Of a stretch of 60,152 bases of DNA, positions 43,991-52,365 are shown piece after piece. The notes under the pieces are model-generated. The model saw only the letters and a program-made list of their open reading frames with translations. It was not told where the DNA came from and did no database searches. Both the position numbers and the translations under genes were made by a program. This DNA comes from Parvularcula oceani (lineage in GTDB: Bacteria; Pseudomonadota; Alphaproteobacteria; Caulobacterales; Parvularculaceae), in assembly GCF_000733125.1 (NCBI RefSeq), contig NZ_JPHU01000017.1:1-60152 (forward strand), in the 5' to 3' direction. The number at the start of each line of letters is the position of its first letter. Position 1 is the stretch's first letter.

Positions 43991-45943
43991 TCAGCGAGTA
44001 AGCCCTCGATCCCTGTTCAGCGTCCAGGACATGGTTCGGCCACGCATTACGCCACTGACCACCTTGCCGCGGTTGCGTTCCAGCACGTCCCGCCAGGGAA
44101 CGAGCGCGAAGGCCCGTTCGGTCTCGATCATCGCGAAACGTCCGGAGGCGAGATCCAACGGGCGGCGATAGACACCCTCGACGGTCTCACCGGGTCGAGT
44201 GTCGCGAAAGGCCTTGCCGCTCGCTGCCGACAGGCGCTCTCCGACCGCGCGTAGCTCGTCCCTTTCGAGGCACCGCAACATCTCCCTCGCTGGAGTGAAC
44301 CGTCCCGCCGCGTCGCGCGTTGCGTAACCTTCGGTGACGAGCCAGTCCCGTCGCTGCGCGAGGGCCGTCGTGACCTCTGCGCCGAAACCTCCATCGCGAC
44401 TCGTTGCGGGTAGGTCGCGCACGACGATCCGGTCGAGCCAGGTCGCGCCGCGCGTCCGCGTTTGCTCGGCGACCGAAAGCGTGGCCTCGACCTGTACCCG
44501 AACGGGTTCTCGAATGGCCTTCGCTCGAAGTCCGTCCTCGACGCGGTCGATGTAGTCGGGCGGGACGGTCCACGAGCCATCGCGTTCGCGCGTGGCGTTG
44601 CCGACCCGCCGCTCCGCTTCCAACCGGCGGACATGAGTTCGCAGGAACGCTTCTGAGGCACGCCGGTCCTGTTGCGCGTGCAGGATCGGCGAGTAGCGTC
44701 CGCAGTTCTGTGCTGCGACAGCTGCGATGGTTCGGTCGGCCTCACTCGCGACCGTCCGCGCGGGCGTGACGCTGACGACGTCGCCTCGGCGGAACGGCCG
44801 GTCGTTCGTCGCCCCGCCGAGTTCGACATGCATCGCGCGGCCCTCGGTTGTCTCGATGACGGCATAGCGTGCGCTCTGGAGCTCGTCGGACAGGCCGATC
44901 GCAGCGACGCGGCCCGTCACCGGTTGCCCGCGCTCCCGCTCATAGAGGGCGTAGTCGTGCGGGGAGGGGGCGTTTGTTCGCCCTGAGAAGGCACGTTCAA
45001 TGCGGGCGAAGCGCTCCTCACGCGTGGCCAGAGCGCGCAGCTCGCTCGTGTAGCTCGGCACGACTCGCCAGCCCGACCCATCCATCCGCTCGGCAAGCTG
45101 CAACGCTTCGAGCCGCTTCAAGCGTGCGACCAGGTGGGCCGGCGCGAGGACCGACCCTCGCTGCAGCGGAACGAGGGTCGGAACGATGAGTCCGGAAGCG
45201 TCCGCCTGGCGCTCGATGAGCCGGTCGATCGGACCCGGTCGGGTGCGTTCGATGTCGGCGGCGATCTTCCGCAACTGCGCGTCCGGAGAGGGCGGGCCGA
45301 GCGTTCGGTCGAGCCGCGCCTCCGCTGCTTCGCGGATGCCGCTGGCGATGTAGTCACGTGGCATGCGCAGATCCGTCTCGCGATCCGTCCGTCCGCGCAT
45401 GACGAGATGGGTGTGCGGGTGCTCGGTGTCGTGGTGGTCCATCGCGACCCAGTCGAGCTTCGTGCCGAGATCGCGTTCCATGTCGGTGACGAGGCTTCGG
45501 ACGAACGGCTTCAGGTCCGACAGCTCCGCGCCGTCCTCGGGCGAGACGATGAAACGGAATTGGTGTCGGTCGCCCTCGCAGCGCTTCTGGAAGGCATCCC
45601 CATCCGCGTCGTCGCTGCGCGCGTCGTAGAATCGTCCGTCTTCGCCATCCCGGCCCGCCCCGTCGCGCTGTAGATAGCGAAGGTGCGCAGCGGCTCGATA
45701 CGCGCCGCTGCCGGCAAGACGATGGACGCGCGCCTTCACGACGACCCGTCGGCCGCCGGCATAGGGCGAGCGGACCGAGCGTGATGCGCCCCCTCGGCTG
45801 CCGCCGAGCCGGCCTCCTCGCGCCGCGGACTTCGCGGCGGCCTGCCCGATGCGGTCGAGAGTCGGTGCGATACGCCCGCTGCGATCCGTCCCGATCCGCC
45901 CCGGACGGGGGCGGAAGTCATCGAAGTCGAACTCGCCGCTCAT
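43991..45943 (-). CDS. Relaxase with DUF3363 domain (TraI/VirD2-like)
   Basis: 650 residues from the ATG at 45943; a GTG at 45970 is also open and neither has a strong ribosome site. N-terminal relaxase domain: SGAYRAAAHLRYLQRDG with a candidate nicking Tyr, FRFIVSPEDG, and the metal motif HHDTEHPHTHLVMRG. The long C-terminal DUF3363 region follows, with LSDELQSARYAVIETTEGRAM-type strands. It nicks oriT and pilots the strand through the channel. The repeat-rich stretch immediately upstream is the candidate oriT. Confidence 0.93.
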   Translation of the reverse strand: MSGEFDFDDFRPRPGRIGTDRSGRIAPTLDRIGQAAAKSAARGGRLGGSRGGASRSVRSPYAGGRRVVVKARVHRLAGSGAYRAAAHLRYLQRDGAGRDGEDGRFYDARSDDADGDAFQKRCEGDRHQFRFIVSPEDGAELSDLKPFVRSLVTDMERDLGTKLDWVAMDHHDTEHPHTHLVMRGRTDRETDLRMPRDYIASGIREAAEARLDRTLGPPSPDAQLRKIAADIERTRPGPIDRLIERQADASGLIVPTLVPLQRGSVLAPAHLVARLKRLEALQLAERMDGSGWRVVPSYTSELRALATREERFARIERAFSGRTNAPSPHDYALYERERGQPVTGRVAAIGLSDELQSARYAVIETTEGRAMHVELGGATNDRPFRRGDVVSVTPARTVASEADRTIAAVAAQNCGRYSPILHAQQDRRASEAFLRTHVRRLEAERRVGNATRERDGSWTVPPDYIDRVEDGLRAKAIREPVRVQVEATLSVAEQTRTRGATWLDRIVVRDLPATSRDGGFGAEVTTALAQRRDWLVTEGYATRDAAGRFTPAREMLRCLERDELRAVGERLSAASGKAFRDTRPGETVEGVYRRPLDLASGRFAMIETERAFALVPWRDVLERNRGKVVSGVMRGRTMSWTLNRDRGLTR

Positions 45944-45975
45944 ACCGCACGTCTTTGCACGGAAAGACACGATCG

Positions 45976-46100
45976 CCGTTTGGCGCCAGCCGCAACGCCA
46001 AGTGCCGCCTGGCGTTGAGCGAGGTCAGCGTGTCCAAGCCCCTCCCATCTTGGACACGGGAAAAGGACGTGCAGACAGGCGCCTAACGCCATTTGGCGCC
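45976..46100. other. Candidate origin of transfer (oriT), inverted-repeat cluster
   Basis: Just upstream of the relaxase. CAACGCCA (45993-46000) pairs with TGGCGTTG (46010-46017). CGTGTCCAAG (46029-46038) pairs with CTTGGACACG (46049-46058) around ten bases. A direct repeat containing TTTGGCGCC occurs at 45979-45987 and 46092-46100. Nested repeats in the only sizeable gap beside the relaxase fit an oriT. The nick site cannot be placed from sequence alone, and operator function is an alternative. Confidence 0.55.
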
Positions 46101-46178
46101 GGGTCTTTATCTTGCCGTTGGCCTTCTCCGCTTCGCTCCGCCGTCCAAGCTGCACGTCTCTTCGCATTGGCGCCGCCC

Positions 46179-46697
46179 TCATGAGCCGAACAGCGGCCGA
46201 GCCTCGCCCCTTATCGAGGTGAGGGAAACGGGTCCGAAGTAGCGGCCGTCGAGCGATCGATCGGTGTCAGAAAGCAGGAGCAAAACCTCTCCTGCGGACA
46301 GCGTTCGGCAGCCCTGCCAGCGAGGCATGACCCAACCGGATTGGTCCATCGAGAGAGACCGAACGGTGGTCGTTTCCCCATCTCGGAGCTGTATGTCGAG
46401 CGTATTATCCGATGCACAAACCTTGTCGCCTTCGAGCGCTGCGATGCGCTTGATGAGGGGTACATCGGGCGGAAGGTAGCCTCGCCGTTCTGTTAAACGC
46501 GCGAAGGCTGGAGGGGGGTCCGCAAGGACGAGGTCCCCGTGTTCGTAGCGCACCTTCTGACTCACGACGTACCAGCCGACCGGTACGCTTCGGCTGCCGT
46601 TGTAAACGAGCCTCGGCGCCGTATCGATCGATGCGGCGACGGCTATGGCGGCGACGCTGCTGACGGCAGCGGCCGCGATGAAGCGCCTGCCAGTCAT
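46179..46697 (-). CDS. traF: Conjugal transfer peptidase TraF (S26 family)
   Basis: 172 residues. Signal-peptidase-like serine protease that matures the TrbC pilin. N-terminal membrane segment, then NGSRSVPVGWY with the catalytic Ser motif S-x-P-x-G, ADPPPAFARLTERRGYL, and PLIKRIAALEGDKVC with the catalytic Lys region. C-terminal SLDGRYFGPV is typical. Start overlaps the DUF2840 stop (ATGA). Confidence 0.93.
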   Translation of the reverse strand: MTGRRFIAAAAVSSVAAIAVAASIDTAPRLVYNGSRSVPVGWYVVSQKVRYEHGDLVLADPPPAFARLTERRGYLPPDVPLIKRIAALEGDKVCASDNTLDIQLRDGETTTVRSLSMDQSGWVMPRWQGCRTLSAGEVLLLLSDTDRSLDGRYFGPVSLTSIRGEARPLFGS

Positions 46698-47182
46698 CGT
46701 TTCGTCTCTGCGAGGGGGAGCGCGGCTGACCCGTCAGATCGCTGGAAGGGTGGAGCAGGCTTGCGCCCGTCGAATGCGACCTGAACGGCTTGCCAATAGG
46801 CGTCCGGCACGGTTGTCAGAGCCGCGCCTTCCTCGACGATCTCGTCCATGACCGCGAGCGCCTTGCGGACGTAATGCGCCGTTCCCGCTCGAAGCAGAAC
46901 GCGCACCCCTGGCTCCACGCCTTCCACTCTATCGAGCGTTTCGCCAGGTCGTCCGCTACGGCAAACGACCAACGACCACTGCTTCGTGCCGTAGCTGCCC
47001 GCCTCCCAGACTACGTAACAGAAGGTGTAGTCCGGCTCGAAGAAGGCGTAGCTCACGCCTCGTCCGGCCGGCTGCCGCTGCATCGGTTCGCCGAAGAAGA
47101 TGCGTCGTGAAGCACGCTGGTGCTCGTAGGAAAGCAGCACGCGGGTGAGGTGCAGGGGCGTGTCGAGCCGAGCGTCAGTCAT
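46694..47182 (-). CDS. DUF2840-family protein
   Basis: 162 residues. LTRVLLSYEHQRASRRIFFGEPMQ, SYAFFEPDYTFCYVVWEAGSYGTKQWSL and VLLRAGTAHYVRKALAVMDEI match DUF2840, a family found almost only beside traF in alphaproteobacterial conjugation clusters. Biochemical role unknown. Overlaps traF and the HTH gene. Confidence 0.9.
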   Translation of the reverse strand: MTDARLDTPLHLTRVLLSYEHQRASRRIFFGEPMQRQPAGRGVSYAFFEPDYTFCYVVWEAGSYGTKQWSLVVCRSGRPGETLDRVEGVEPGVRVLLRAGTAHYVRKALAVMDEIVEEGAALTTVPDAYWQAVQVAFDGRKPAPPFQRSDGSAALPLAETKR

Positions 47183-47402
47183 GGTCGCACGCGACGCGGG
47201 TGCCTTCGGACCAGGCCAACAAGTCCGTCAGGGCGTAGCGGACAGACCCGCCATGCTTGCGGTAGGCAGGCCCACGGCGCTGGTAGCGCATGTTGCTGAG
47301 CGTGCGTTCGTTGATCTTCAGGAAGTCCGCCGCCTCGCGCGACGTCATGAACTCGTCTGCTTCGGTGACGGCTTCCTCTGAGTCGGAAAGGTAGTCTGAC
47401 AC
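47175..47402 (-). CDS. Helix-turn-helix (excisionase/MerR-type) protein
   Basis: 75 residues from a GTG at 47402 with GAGGAGAAGC upstream. An acidic N-terminus is followed by FMTSREAADFLKINERTLSNMRYQRRGPAYRKHGGSVRY-type sequence, the HTH_17 winged-helix fold used by excisionases and small regulators. First gene of the traF-relaxase transcript; likely a transfer regulator or accessory to recombination. Confidence 0.88.
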   Translation of the reverse strand: MSDYLSDSEEAVTEADEFMTSREAADFLKINERTLSNMRYQRRGPAYRKHGGSVRYALTDLLAWSEGTRVACDHD

Positions 47403-47468
47403 GATGCTTCTCCTCGGTCCGCCGCGGGAATGCGGCGTGGTCGAGGGTGCCGAAGCGGGAGGTCACGG

Positions 47469-47507
47469 GGAGGGGACGAAGATGGGCGAGGCGTTTTCGT
47501 CCCCTCC
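47469..47507. terminator. Hairpin between the nuclease-like and HTH genes
   Basis: GAGGGGACGAA (47470-47480) pairs with TTCGTCCCCTC (47496-47506), extendable by one pair, with a 15-base loop. It lies about 55 bases after the stop of the minus-strand gene at 47562 and before the HTH gene, so it probably separates two transcripts. Confidence 0.5.
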
Positions 47508-47561
47508 TCCTCGACTGAAGCTCTACGTGGCTCGCTTGATGCATTCCGCGCAGATCAGAGC

Positions 47562-48416
47562 CTACGCGCGGCTTAATGCCGCCAGCACAGCGACCACCAA
47601 TTCGGGCTTACTGGCGCCGCGCCGCTGCCATTCGAAATGGCCTTGGCCTAGGTCTCGAAGCGGCAGCTCGCCCGCGCGCTCGACCTCGCTGGCGAGAACC
47701 GTAACGACCAGCTCGCCGGCTCGAGATTCGCCAGGATAGAGGCCGAGCCGAGCCTTTCCGCCGTCGTAGAGCGTGATGCCTTTCGCTGTCGTCCTGGGTT
47801 TGAAGCCGTGGCTCGATGCGGCGTCCAAAGCTGCGACGAGGATCTCGGAACAGCCGACTCGCTCTGCGACGCTCATGTAATGATCGATCGATGGGGTGGG
47901 CTGCCGCGCGTTGGGCCGCTTTGGCGTTGCGGAGGGAAGGGGAGTCGCCTCGACTCTAGGAGCTTTGCGAGGTCTGCTCGACCAGATCGTCTTCACGCGT
48001 TCGCCCGTCCATACCCAGAGCGCCACGTCGACCTGATCGTGGGCCGCTCTACGCTGGACCATCTGCTTCAGTGCGTCGACGCCGCTCGGTGTCGAGCGCC
48101 CTACTAGCACGACGAAGAGCGGGACCTGCTTCCGGTCCCAGACGTTGCGGAGAACCGACGCGGCTCCGTCGCCGCTTCGGTCTTCTATACTCGTAAGGGT
48201 GCCAGCGAGCTTGTCCTCGGCGTGACCGACTTCGTTCGGCCTGAGCTGGGTCTTCACCTCGATCATGTGCACGCGCTCGCCGATCAGCCCGACGCTGTCG
48301 AGCCGCGCCCCGCCGTGCTGGTAGAGGTCCGAGAAGCGCTCATCGTAGCCGCGTTCGGCCTTCAGCCAAGCGACGGCCTCTTCTTGAATGCGGTACTCTT
48401 CTTGTTGAAACGCCAC
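47562..48416 (-). CDS. Putative PD-(D/E)XK nuclease-fold protein
   Basis: 284 residues from a GTG at 48416 with AAGGAGAACGG upstream. The N-terminal half has helix EAVAWLKAERGYDERFSDL, then LDSVGLIGERVHMIEVKTQ: an Asp, a strand and E-V-K as in PD-(D/E)XK endonuclease-like proteins. A proline-rich linker (about 135-165) leads to a C-terminal alpha/beta domain of unknown type. Function not recognised; a DNA-handling or defence role within the element is possible. Confidence 0.7.
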   Translation of the reverse strand: MAFQQEEYRIQEEAVAWLKAERGYDERFSDLYQHGGARLDSVGLIGERVHMIEVKTQLRPNEVGHAEDKLAGTLTSIEDRSGDGAASVLRNVWDRKQVPLFVVLVGRSTPSGVDALKQMVQRRAAHDQVDVALWVWTGERVKTIWSSRPRKAPRVEATPLPSATPKRPNARQPTPSIDHYMSVAERVGCSEILVAALDAASSHGFKPRTTAKGITLYDGGKARLGLYPGESRAGELVVTVLASEVERAGELPLRDLGQGHFEWQRRGASKPELVVAVLAALSRA

Positions 48417-48437
48417 GGCCGTTCTCCTTGCTGTTAG

Positions 48438-48710
48438 TCAGTGGTTGTCGCGGCGGCGGCGCAACATGCGCCGCGCCTGTTTCGGTCGTGCACGGTATGC
48501 TGTCTTCACGCAGTCGCCATCGACCGCGGCGATGAAGCCGACGAGTTGAGAGGCGCGTGCGAAGGCAATCCCGTCTAGAGCTGCAGCGTCGCGGCGGGTC
48601 ATCAGGTAGCCGCCGCGAACCTCGGTCCCGTAGGTGCAGACGAGCGCGAGACTGTTCTGGTCGATTGCGCGCTGCCTCATGCGGGCTTGAGCGTGATGGG
48701 TCGCGATCAT
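48438..48710 (-). CDS. DUF4258-like small basic protein
   Basis: 90 residues. HHAQARMRQRAIDQNSLALVCTYGTEVRGGYLMTRRDAA and a very Arg-rich end match DUF4258, small RelE/BrnT-like proteins often suspected to be toxins. The ATG at 48710 has a GGAGCTTGAG box that lies inside the preceding gene's stop region, so translation is coupled. No classic antitoxin is adjacent; the upstream RAMA-like gene is the only partner. Confidence 0.75.
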   Translation of the reverse strand: MIATHHAQARMRQRAIDQNSLALVCTYGTEVRGGYLMTRRDAAALDGIAFARASQLVGFIAAVDGDCVKTAYRARPKQARRMLRRRRDNH

Positions 48711-48711
48711 C

Positions 48712-49206
48712 TCAAGCTCCTGCCTGAGCTCGGCGGCGAAGCTCGCTCGCGGGGATCCATTCGTCGTCGCCGCCGCGAAGGCGCACTTCTAGGTCACGCC
48801 AAGCATTCCTAACCGTGTTACCTGCGACGTAAGAGGCGAACTCGGAAGGCGACATCGCCATGCCGCTGTAGAAGAGGCGGTTATGCTTGACCTCGGCGAG
48901 GTACTCCTCGCCCTTGTACGTCATGCGGACCTCGTCGCCATTGAGGAGTTCGACGGGACCCCAGATATAGCCGGTTTGCGGGTCGCCGTAGGTTCGATCG
49001 TAGTCCTGCGCGAGGCTTCCTTGACTGGCAGCAGCTTTTAGCGCTGGCCAGACATCAGCGTCCGTACTCGTGTCGGAAAGGTAGTTCTTCAAGACTTGAC
49101 CAATCCGTGCGGGCGCGTCGCCGGATGGGCCGAGGCGGCGGACCACTTCGTCATACAGCGCCCGCTCAATGGGGACGAAGAGGGGGGCGTTGTTGCTGAC
49201 TGCCAT
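48712..49206 (-). CDS. Protein with RAMA-like C-terminal domain
   Basis: 164 residues, start fixed by AAGGAGG at ten bases. An N-terminal helical part (VPIERALYDEVVRRLG) is followed from about residue 85 by VELLNGDEVRMTYKGEEYLAEVKHNRLFYSGMAMSPSEFASYVAG and NAWRDLEVR. This resembles RAMA/DUF4357 domains attached to adenine methyltransferases and other DNA-acting proteins. Followed one base later by the DUF4258-like gene. Preceded by an operator-like repeat (49219-49258). Regulatory or antitoxin-like role possible, unproven. Confidence 0.7.
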   Translation of the reverse strand: MAVSNNAPLFVPIERALYDEVVRRLGPSGDAPARIGQVLKNYLSDTSTDADVWPALKAAASQGSLAQDYDRTYGDPQTGYIWGPVELLNGDEVRMTYKGEEYLAEVKHNRLFYSGMAMSPSEFASYVAGNTVRNAWRDLEVRLRGGDDEWIPASELRRRAQAGA

Positions 49207-49218
49207 ATGTACCTCCTT

Positions 49219-49258
49219 GCTCAGTAGATAGTAGGCAAGCTACTGAGCAGTAGGCAAG
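49219..49258. promoter_or_regulatory. Operator-like direct and inverted repeats
   Basis: AGTAGGCAAG occurs at 49230-49239 and 49249-49258, exactly 19 bases apart. GCTCAGTAG (49219-49227) is repeated inverted as CTACTGAGC (49240-49248). The cluster directly abuts the ribosome site of the RAMA-like gene, a position suited to autorepression. Confidence 0.6.
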
Positions 49259-49402
49259 GGAGATCGATGAGATTCCCAAACACGGACAATGTGAGGCGCC
49301 CGGAGATCGGTTTGGCGGTCGTGTGCGATGGTACGCGTCCGGGCATCACCGCCTTTCGAGGTCTGAGCGAGTGAGTAGTCAGGAGAAGTTCTCCTGTGCA
49401 AC

Positions 49403-49786
49403 TTGCGAGGTCTCGGTTTGGAAGGGCATGTCATTATCGAGGGCCAGCGCCGCCGGGTTTGGCCGGACGAGCTGAAGCGGCAGATCGTCGAAGAGAGCTA
49501 CGACCGGGACACGACGGTGCTGGAGGTTGGTCGTCGGCACGAGGTCGACCCGGCGCAGATCTACGCGTGGCGGAAGAAATTCACGGCTGAGGTACCGGAG
49601 CCAACTCGGTCGTTTCTTCCTGTCGAGATCGGCACCGCGTCATCCGCTCCCGAGGAGAGGCTGGCTGCAGCGTCGGCGGCGACCGAGCGCCTCGAGATCA
49701 GCTTCCCCGACGGCTGCCGCCTGTTCCTGCCCGCAGAGACGCCGGTGAAGAAGGTCGCGGCCTTGATGGAGGCGATGCGCTCGTGA
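49403..49786 (+). CDS. tnpA: IS66 accessory protein TnpA
   Basis: 127 residues from a TTG at 49403; the true start may lie slightly further in. Helix-turn-helix region RRVWPDELKRQIVEESYDRDTTVLEVGRRHEVDPAQIYAWRKKF is the IS66 OrfA signature, and the C-terminal half (LEISFPDGCRLFLPAETPVKKVAALMEAM) is also typical. Required for IS66 transposition with TnpB and TnpC. Overlaps tnpB by ATGA-type coupling. Confidence 0.92.
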   Translation: MRGLGLEGHVIIEGQRRRVWPDELKRQIVEESYDRDTTVLEVGRRHEVDPAQIYAWRKKFTAEVPEPTRSFLPVEIGTASSAPEERLAAASAATERLEISFPDGCRLFLPAETPVKKVAALMEAMRS

Positions 49787-50142
49787 GCCTGAGCTTCCCG
49801 CCGGGGAAGAAGGTGTGGCTCGCAGCTGGAGTAACCGACATGCGGCGCGGCTTCGACGGGCTGAGCGCTCAGGCCGCCACGGTTTTGAAGGAGAACCCGC
49901 TTTCGGGGCACGTCTTCGTCTTCCGGGGCAGGTCCGGGGACCGGGTAAAGGTTCTCTTCTGGGACGGCCAAGGGATGTGTCTGTTCTACAAGCGCCTCGA
50001 GAAAGGATCGTTCGTGTGGCCGCGCGCGAAGGACGGGAAGGTCTCGATCTCTGGCTCCCAACTCGCCACGCTTCTCGACGGTATCGATTGGCGCCTGACA
50101 CGGGTGCCGCCGGCTGTTCGCCAGCCGACCCGGGTTGTATAG
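49783..50142 (+). CDS. tnpB: IS66 accessory protein TnpB
   Basis: 119 residues, full length. KVWLAAGVTDMRRGFDGLSAQ, HVFVFRGRSGDRVKVLFWDGQGMCLFYKRLEKG and SGSQLATLLDGIDWR are IS66 Orf2 hallmarks. Unrelated to the RNA-guided TnpB nucleases. A GTG start at 49783 overlaps the tnpA stop. Intact. Confidence 0.95.
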   Translation: MSLSFPPGKKVWLAAGVTDMRRGFDGLSAQAATVLKENPLSGHVFVFRGRSGDRVKVLFWDGQGMCLFYKRLEKGSFVWPRAKDGKVSISGSQLATLLDGIDWRLTRVPPAVRQPTRVV

Positions 50143-50215
50143 CCTCACCGCTTCGTCACCTTGCTCTTTGACATCGTAGATTCCCAGCGGGGCCGAACAG
50201 CGGCATGCGGATCTT

Positions 50216-51712
50216 ATGCCGACGAAGCCGCCCTCCGATCTGCCCAAAGACATCGGAGCCTTACAGGGTCTGGTCGTCTATCAGGCGCTCGAGATCGAGA
50301 AGCTCAAGCACCAGCTGGCCATCCTTCGGCGACACCGGTTCGGATCGAAGCGTGAGGGTCTCGATCAGCTCGAGCTCGGTATTGAGGATCTCGAAGAGAC
50401 AGCTGCAAAGGCTGGTGCACCGGCCGCTGCGGATGATCCTGCTTCTGCTGATACGTCTGGTCCAAAGAAGAAGCCGAAGCGCAAACCGCGGCCTGATCAC
50501 CTGCCGCGCGAGGACGTGGTTCACGAGCCGGAGAGTGCTTGCTCGGACTGCGGCAAGCCGATGCGGCGCCTCGGCTAGGACGTCCGCGAGGTCTTGGACT
50601 ACGTCCCCGGACGCTTCGTGGTGCACCGCCATGTTCGCCCGAAGCTCTCTTGTAGAGATTGCGGAACGATCGCTCAGGAACCGGTGCAGAGCCTGCCCAT
50701 CGTGCGCGGCATGCCGGGTCCCGGCCTTCTGGCCCATGTCCTGGTGTCGAAGTACGCGGATCACTTGCCGTTATATCGCCAGTCCCAGATCTACGGGCGT
50801 GAAGGCGTCGATCTCGACCGCTCGACCATGACGGACTGGGTGGGCCAGTGCTCCAGATTGCTCAGGCCCCTTGTTGATACGATCGGTAGACATGCCCTCG
50901 GCGGCAAGGTGCTCTTCACGGACGATACGCCCGTGCCGGTCCTCGATCCCGGGCGAGGCCGGACCAAGACCGGGCGGCTGTGGACCTACGTCCGCGACGA
51001 GCGGCCCTGGGCGGGACCGGCACCGCCCGCTGCGTTTTATCGCTACTCACCGGACCGGAAGGGCGAGCGTCCGAAGGACCATCTTCGGGGCTTCGAGGGG
51101 TACATGCATGCCGACGGCTATGGCGGGTACGACAAGATCTACGGCAAGGAGATCACAGAGGTCGCGTGCATGGCGCACGCCCGCAGGAAGCTGTTCGACA
51201 TCGCCAAGAGCACCGGCTCGCCTATTGCGAAGGAGGCCGTCGAGCGTATCGCAGAACTCTGTGCGATCGAGAAGGAGGTCCGCGGCAAGAGCCCTGCGAC
51301 CCGTGTCGAGCTATGCAAGGACAAGGCGGAACCGATCTTCGACGACCTGGAGGCCTGGCTGCACCAGACCCTGCCGCAGCTGCTCGGGAAGGGTGAACTG
51401 GCCAAGGCCATCCGCTACACGCTTGGACGTATGAAGCGCATGCGGAGCTACCTCGAGCACGGGGAATGTGAGTTGGATAACAACACCGCCGAGCGTTCCC
51501 TACGCGGCATAGCCGTCGGACGGAAAAACTGGACCTTCGCCGGGTCCGACGCTGGCGGCGAGCGTGCCGCCGCGATCTATACCCTCACCGAGACCGCGAA
51601 GCTCAACGGCGTCGATCCACAAGCCTGGCTCACCGACGTCCTCACCCGCATCGCCGACCACCCGGTGAACAAGGTCCACGAGCTGCTGCCCTGGCACTTC
51701 AGCCCGGCTTAA
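50216..51712 (+). pseudogene. tnpC: IS66 transposase TnpC interrupted by an amber codon
   Basis: One frame of 498 codons with a single TAG at 50576-50578. Before it: the leucine-rich N-terminus (LEIEKLKHQLAILRRHRFGSKRE) and the first zinc-finger half ending CSDCGKPMRRLG. After it: VREVLDYVPGRFVVHRHVRPKLSC and the DDE domain with FTDDTPVPVLDPG, MHADGYGGYDKIYG and NNTAERSLRGIAVGRKNW. A Glu codon (GAG) is expected at the stop, so one G-to-T change explains it. The rest is intact, so the loss is recent or read through. Confidence 0.9.
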
Positions 51713-52104
51713 CGGTCACCACCGGACGGACACTTCGAGCCGGCGGTGGCACCGATTCATTGAGCAGCGCCCACTCCTCCTCGCTCGTATCAGTTGAATA
51801 ACGCAGCCCCTTCCGATTGGGCTGCGCGCGGGGGGGGTGGCGTCCACCTTGCGATCTCTCAAAGGCTTCAGGCACCTCTACGAATCACGTGGCTGCTAGC
51901 CACTCAACCTGACTTCTCGCGCGGGCTCTGAGTTCTATCGCGGCCCTTGCGGCCTACCGACTGCAGACGCGCACGCTTGCGGACGTTCCATTCGGGCGCT
52001 CTGGCTTTGGCCATCTGACGTCAGATAGATGTTTGCAACGGATTTACGCCGCCCAGTTCACTGTCACACTTGCAACGGGAGAGCCGTTCATAGCGGTAGT
52101 AGGT

Positions 52105-52217
52105 CTACTCCATGATCCCGGTTTGCTGAATCAGGTCCGCTACCGGCATCCCCATATCCGCCTGCTTCACCACAGCGGCGATCTGCGGGGCCGGGTGCAT
52201 CTTGCGCTTCACGGCGA
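52105..52217 (-). pseudogene. IS3-type OrfA transposase remnant, left copy
   Basis: Reading leftward, VKRKMHPAPQIAAVVKQAD and MGMPVADLIQQTGIME match the helix-turn-helix start of IS3/IS1397-type OrfA proteins (KRKR...QI...EAE.G..VAEL.R..GIS). The frame ends at a stop where the rest of OrfA should follow. A near-identical inverted copy lies at 54185-54280. Confidence 0.7.
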
Positions 52218-52320
52218 CCACCTTCTCCCACCGGGAACTGTCCGGACACTGATCGGCTATCTTAATCACTTTCAAGATCGCACCAATCACGTGCCGCTAC
52301 TGGATATCCCCGTGCATGGC

Positions 52321-52348
52321 GAGGCCTGCACCTGTCGCTGCAGGCCTC
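52321..52348. terminator. 10-bp-stem hairpin after the small secreted protein gene
   Basis: GAGGCCTGCA (52321-52330) pairs perfectly with TGCAGGCCTC (52339-52348), eight-base loop. It lies 17 bases after the minus-strand gene stop. No T-run. Confidence 0.55.
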
Positions 52349-52365
52349 GATCTTCACACTAAACG

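Larger units (their letters stand above)
49403..51712 (+). mobile_element. IS66-family insertion sequence (coding core)
   Basis: Complete three-gene IS66 layout: tnpA, tnpB and tnpC, tnpA and tnpB overlapping by four bases. tnpC carries an in-frame amber codon. I could not identify matching terminal inverted repeats or a target duplication, so only the coding core is delimited. The IS sits upstream of the RAMA/DUF4258 pair, on its promoter side. Confidence 0.85.
51713..52365. other. Gene-poor stretch right of IS66
   Basis: It holds the unplaced right end of the IS66, a 14-bp palindrome ATCTGACGTCAGAT (52013-52026), a 36-codon basic minus-strand frame (51904-52014) without a ribosome site, an IS3-type remnant (52105-52217) and a hairpin at 52321-52348. 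Nothing else recognised. Confidence 0.5.

Noticed and set aside
51904-52014. Basic 36-residue minus-strand frame whose start overlaps a 14-bp palindrome
   Set aside because: No ribosome site; sits among IS debris.
52033-52362. Plus-strand 109-codon frame
   Set aside because: It is the complement of the IS3-type OrfA remnant, and the similar frame near 54227 is likewise the complement of the second copy.
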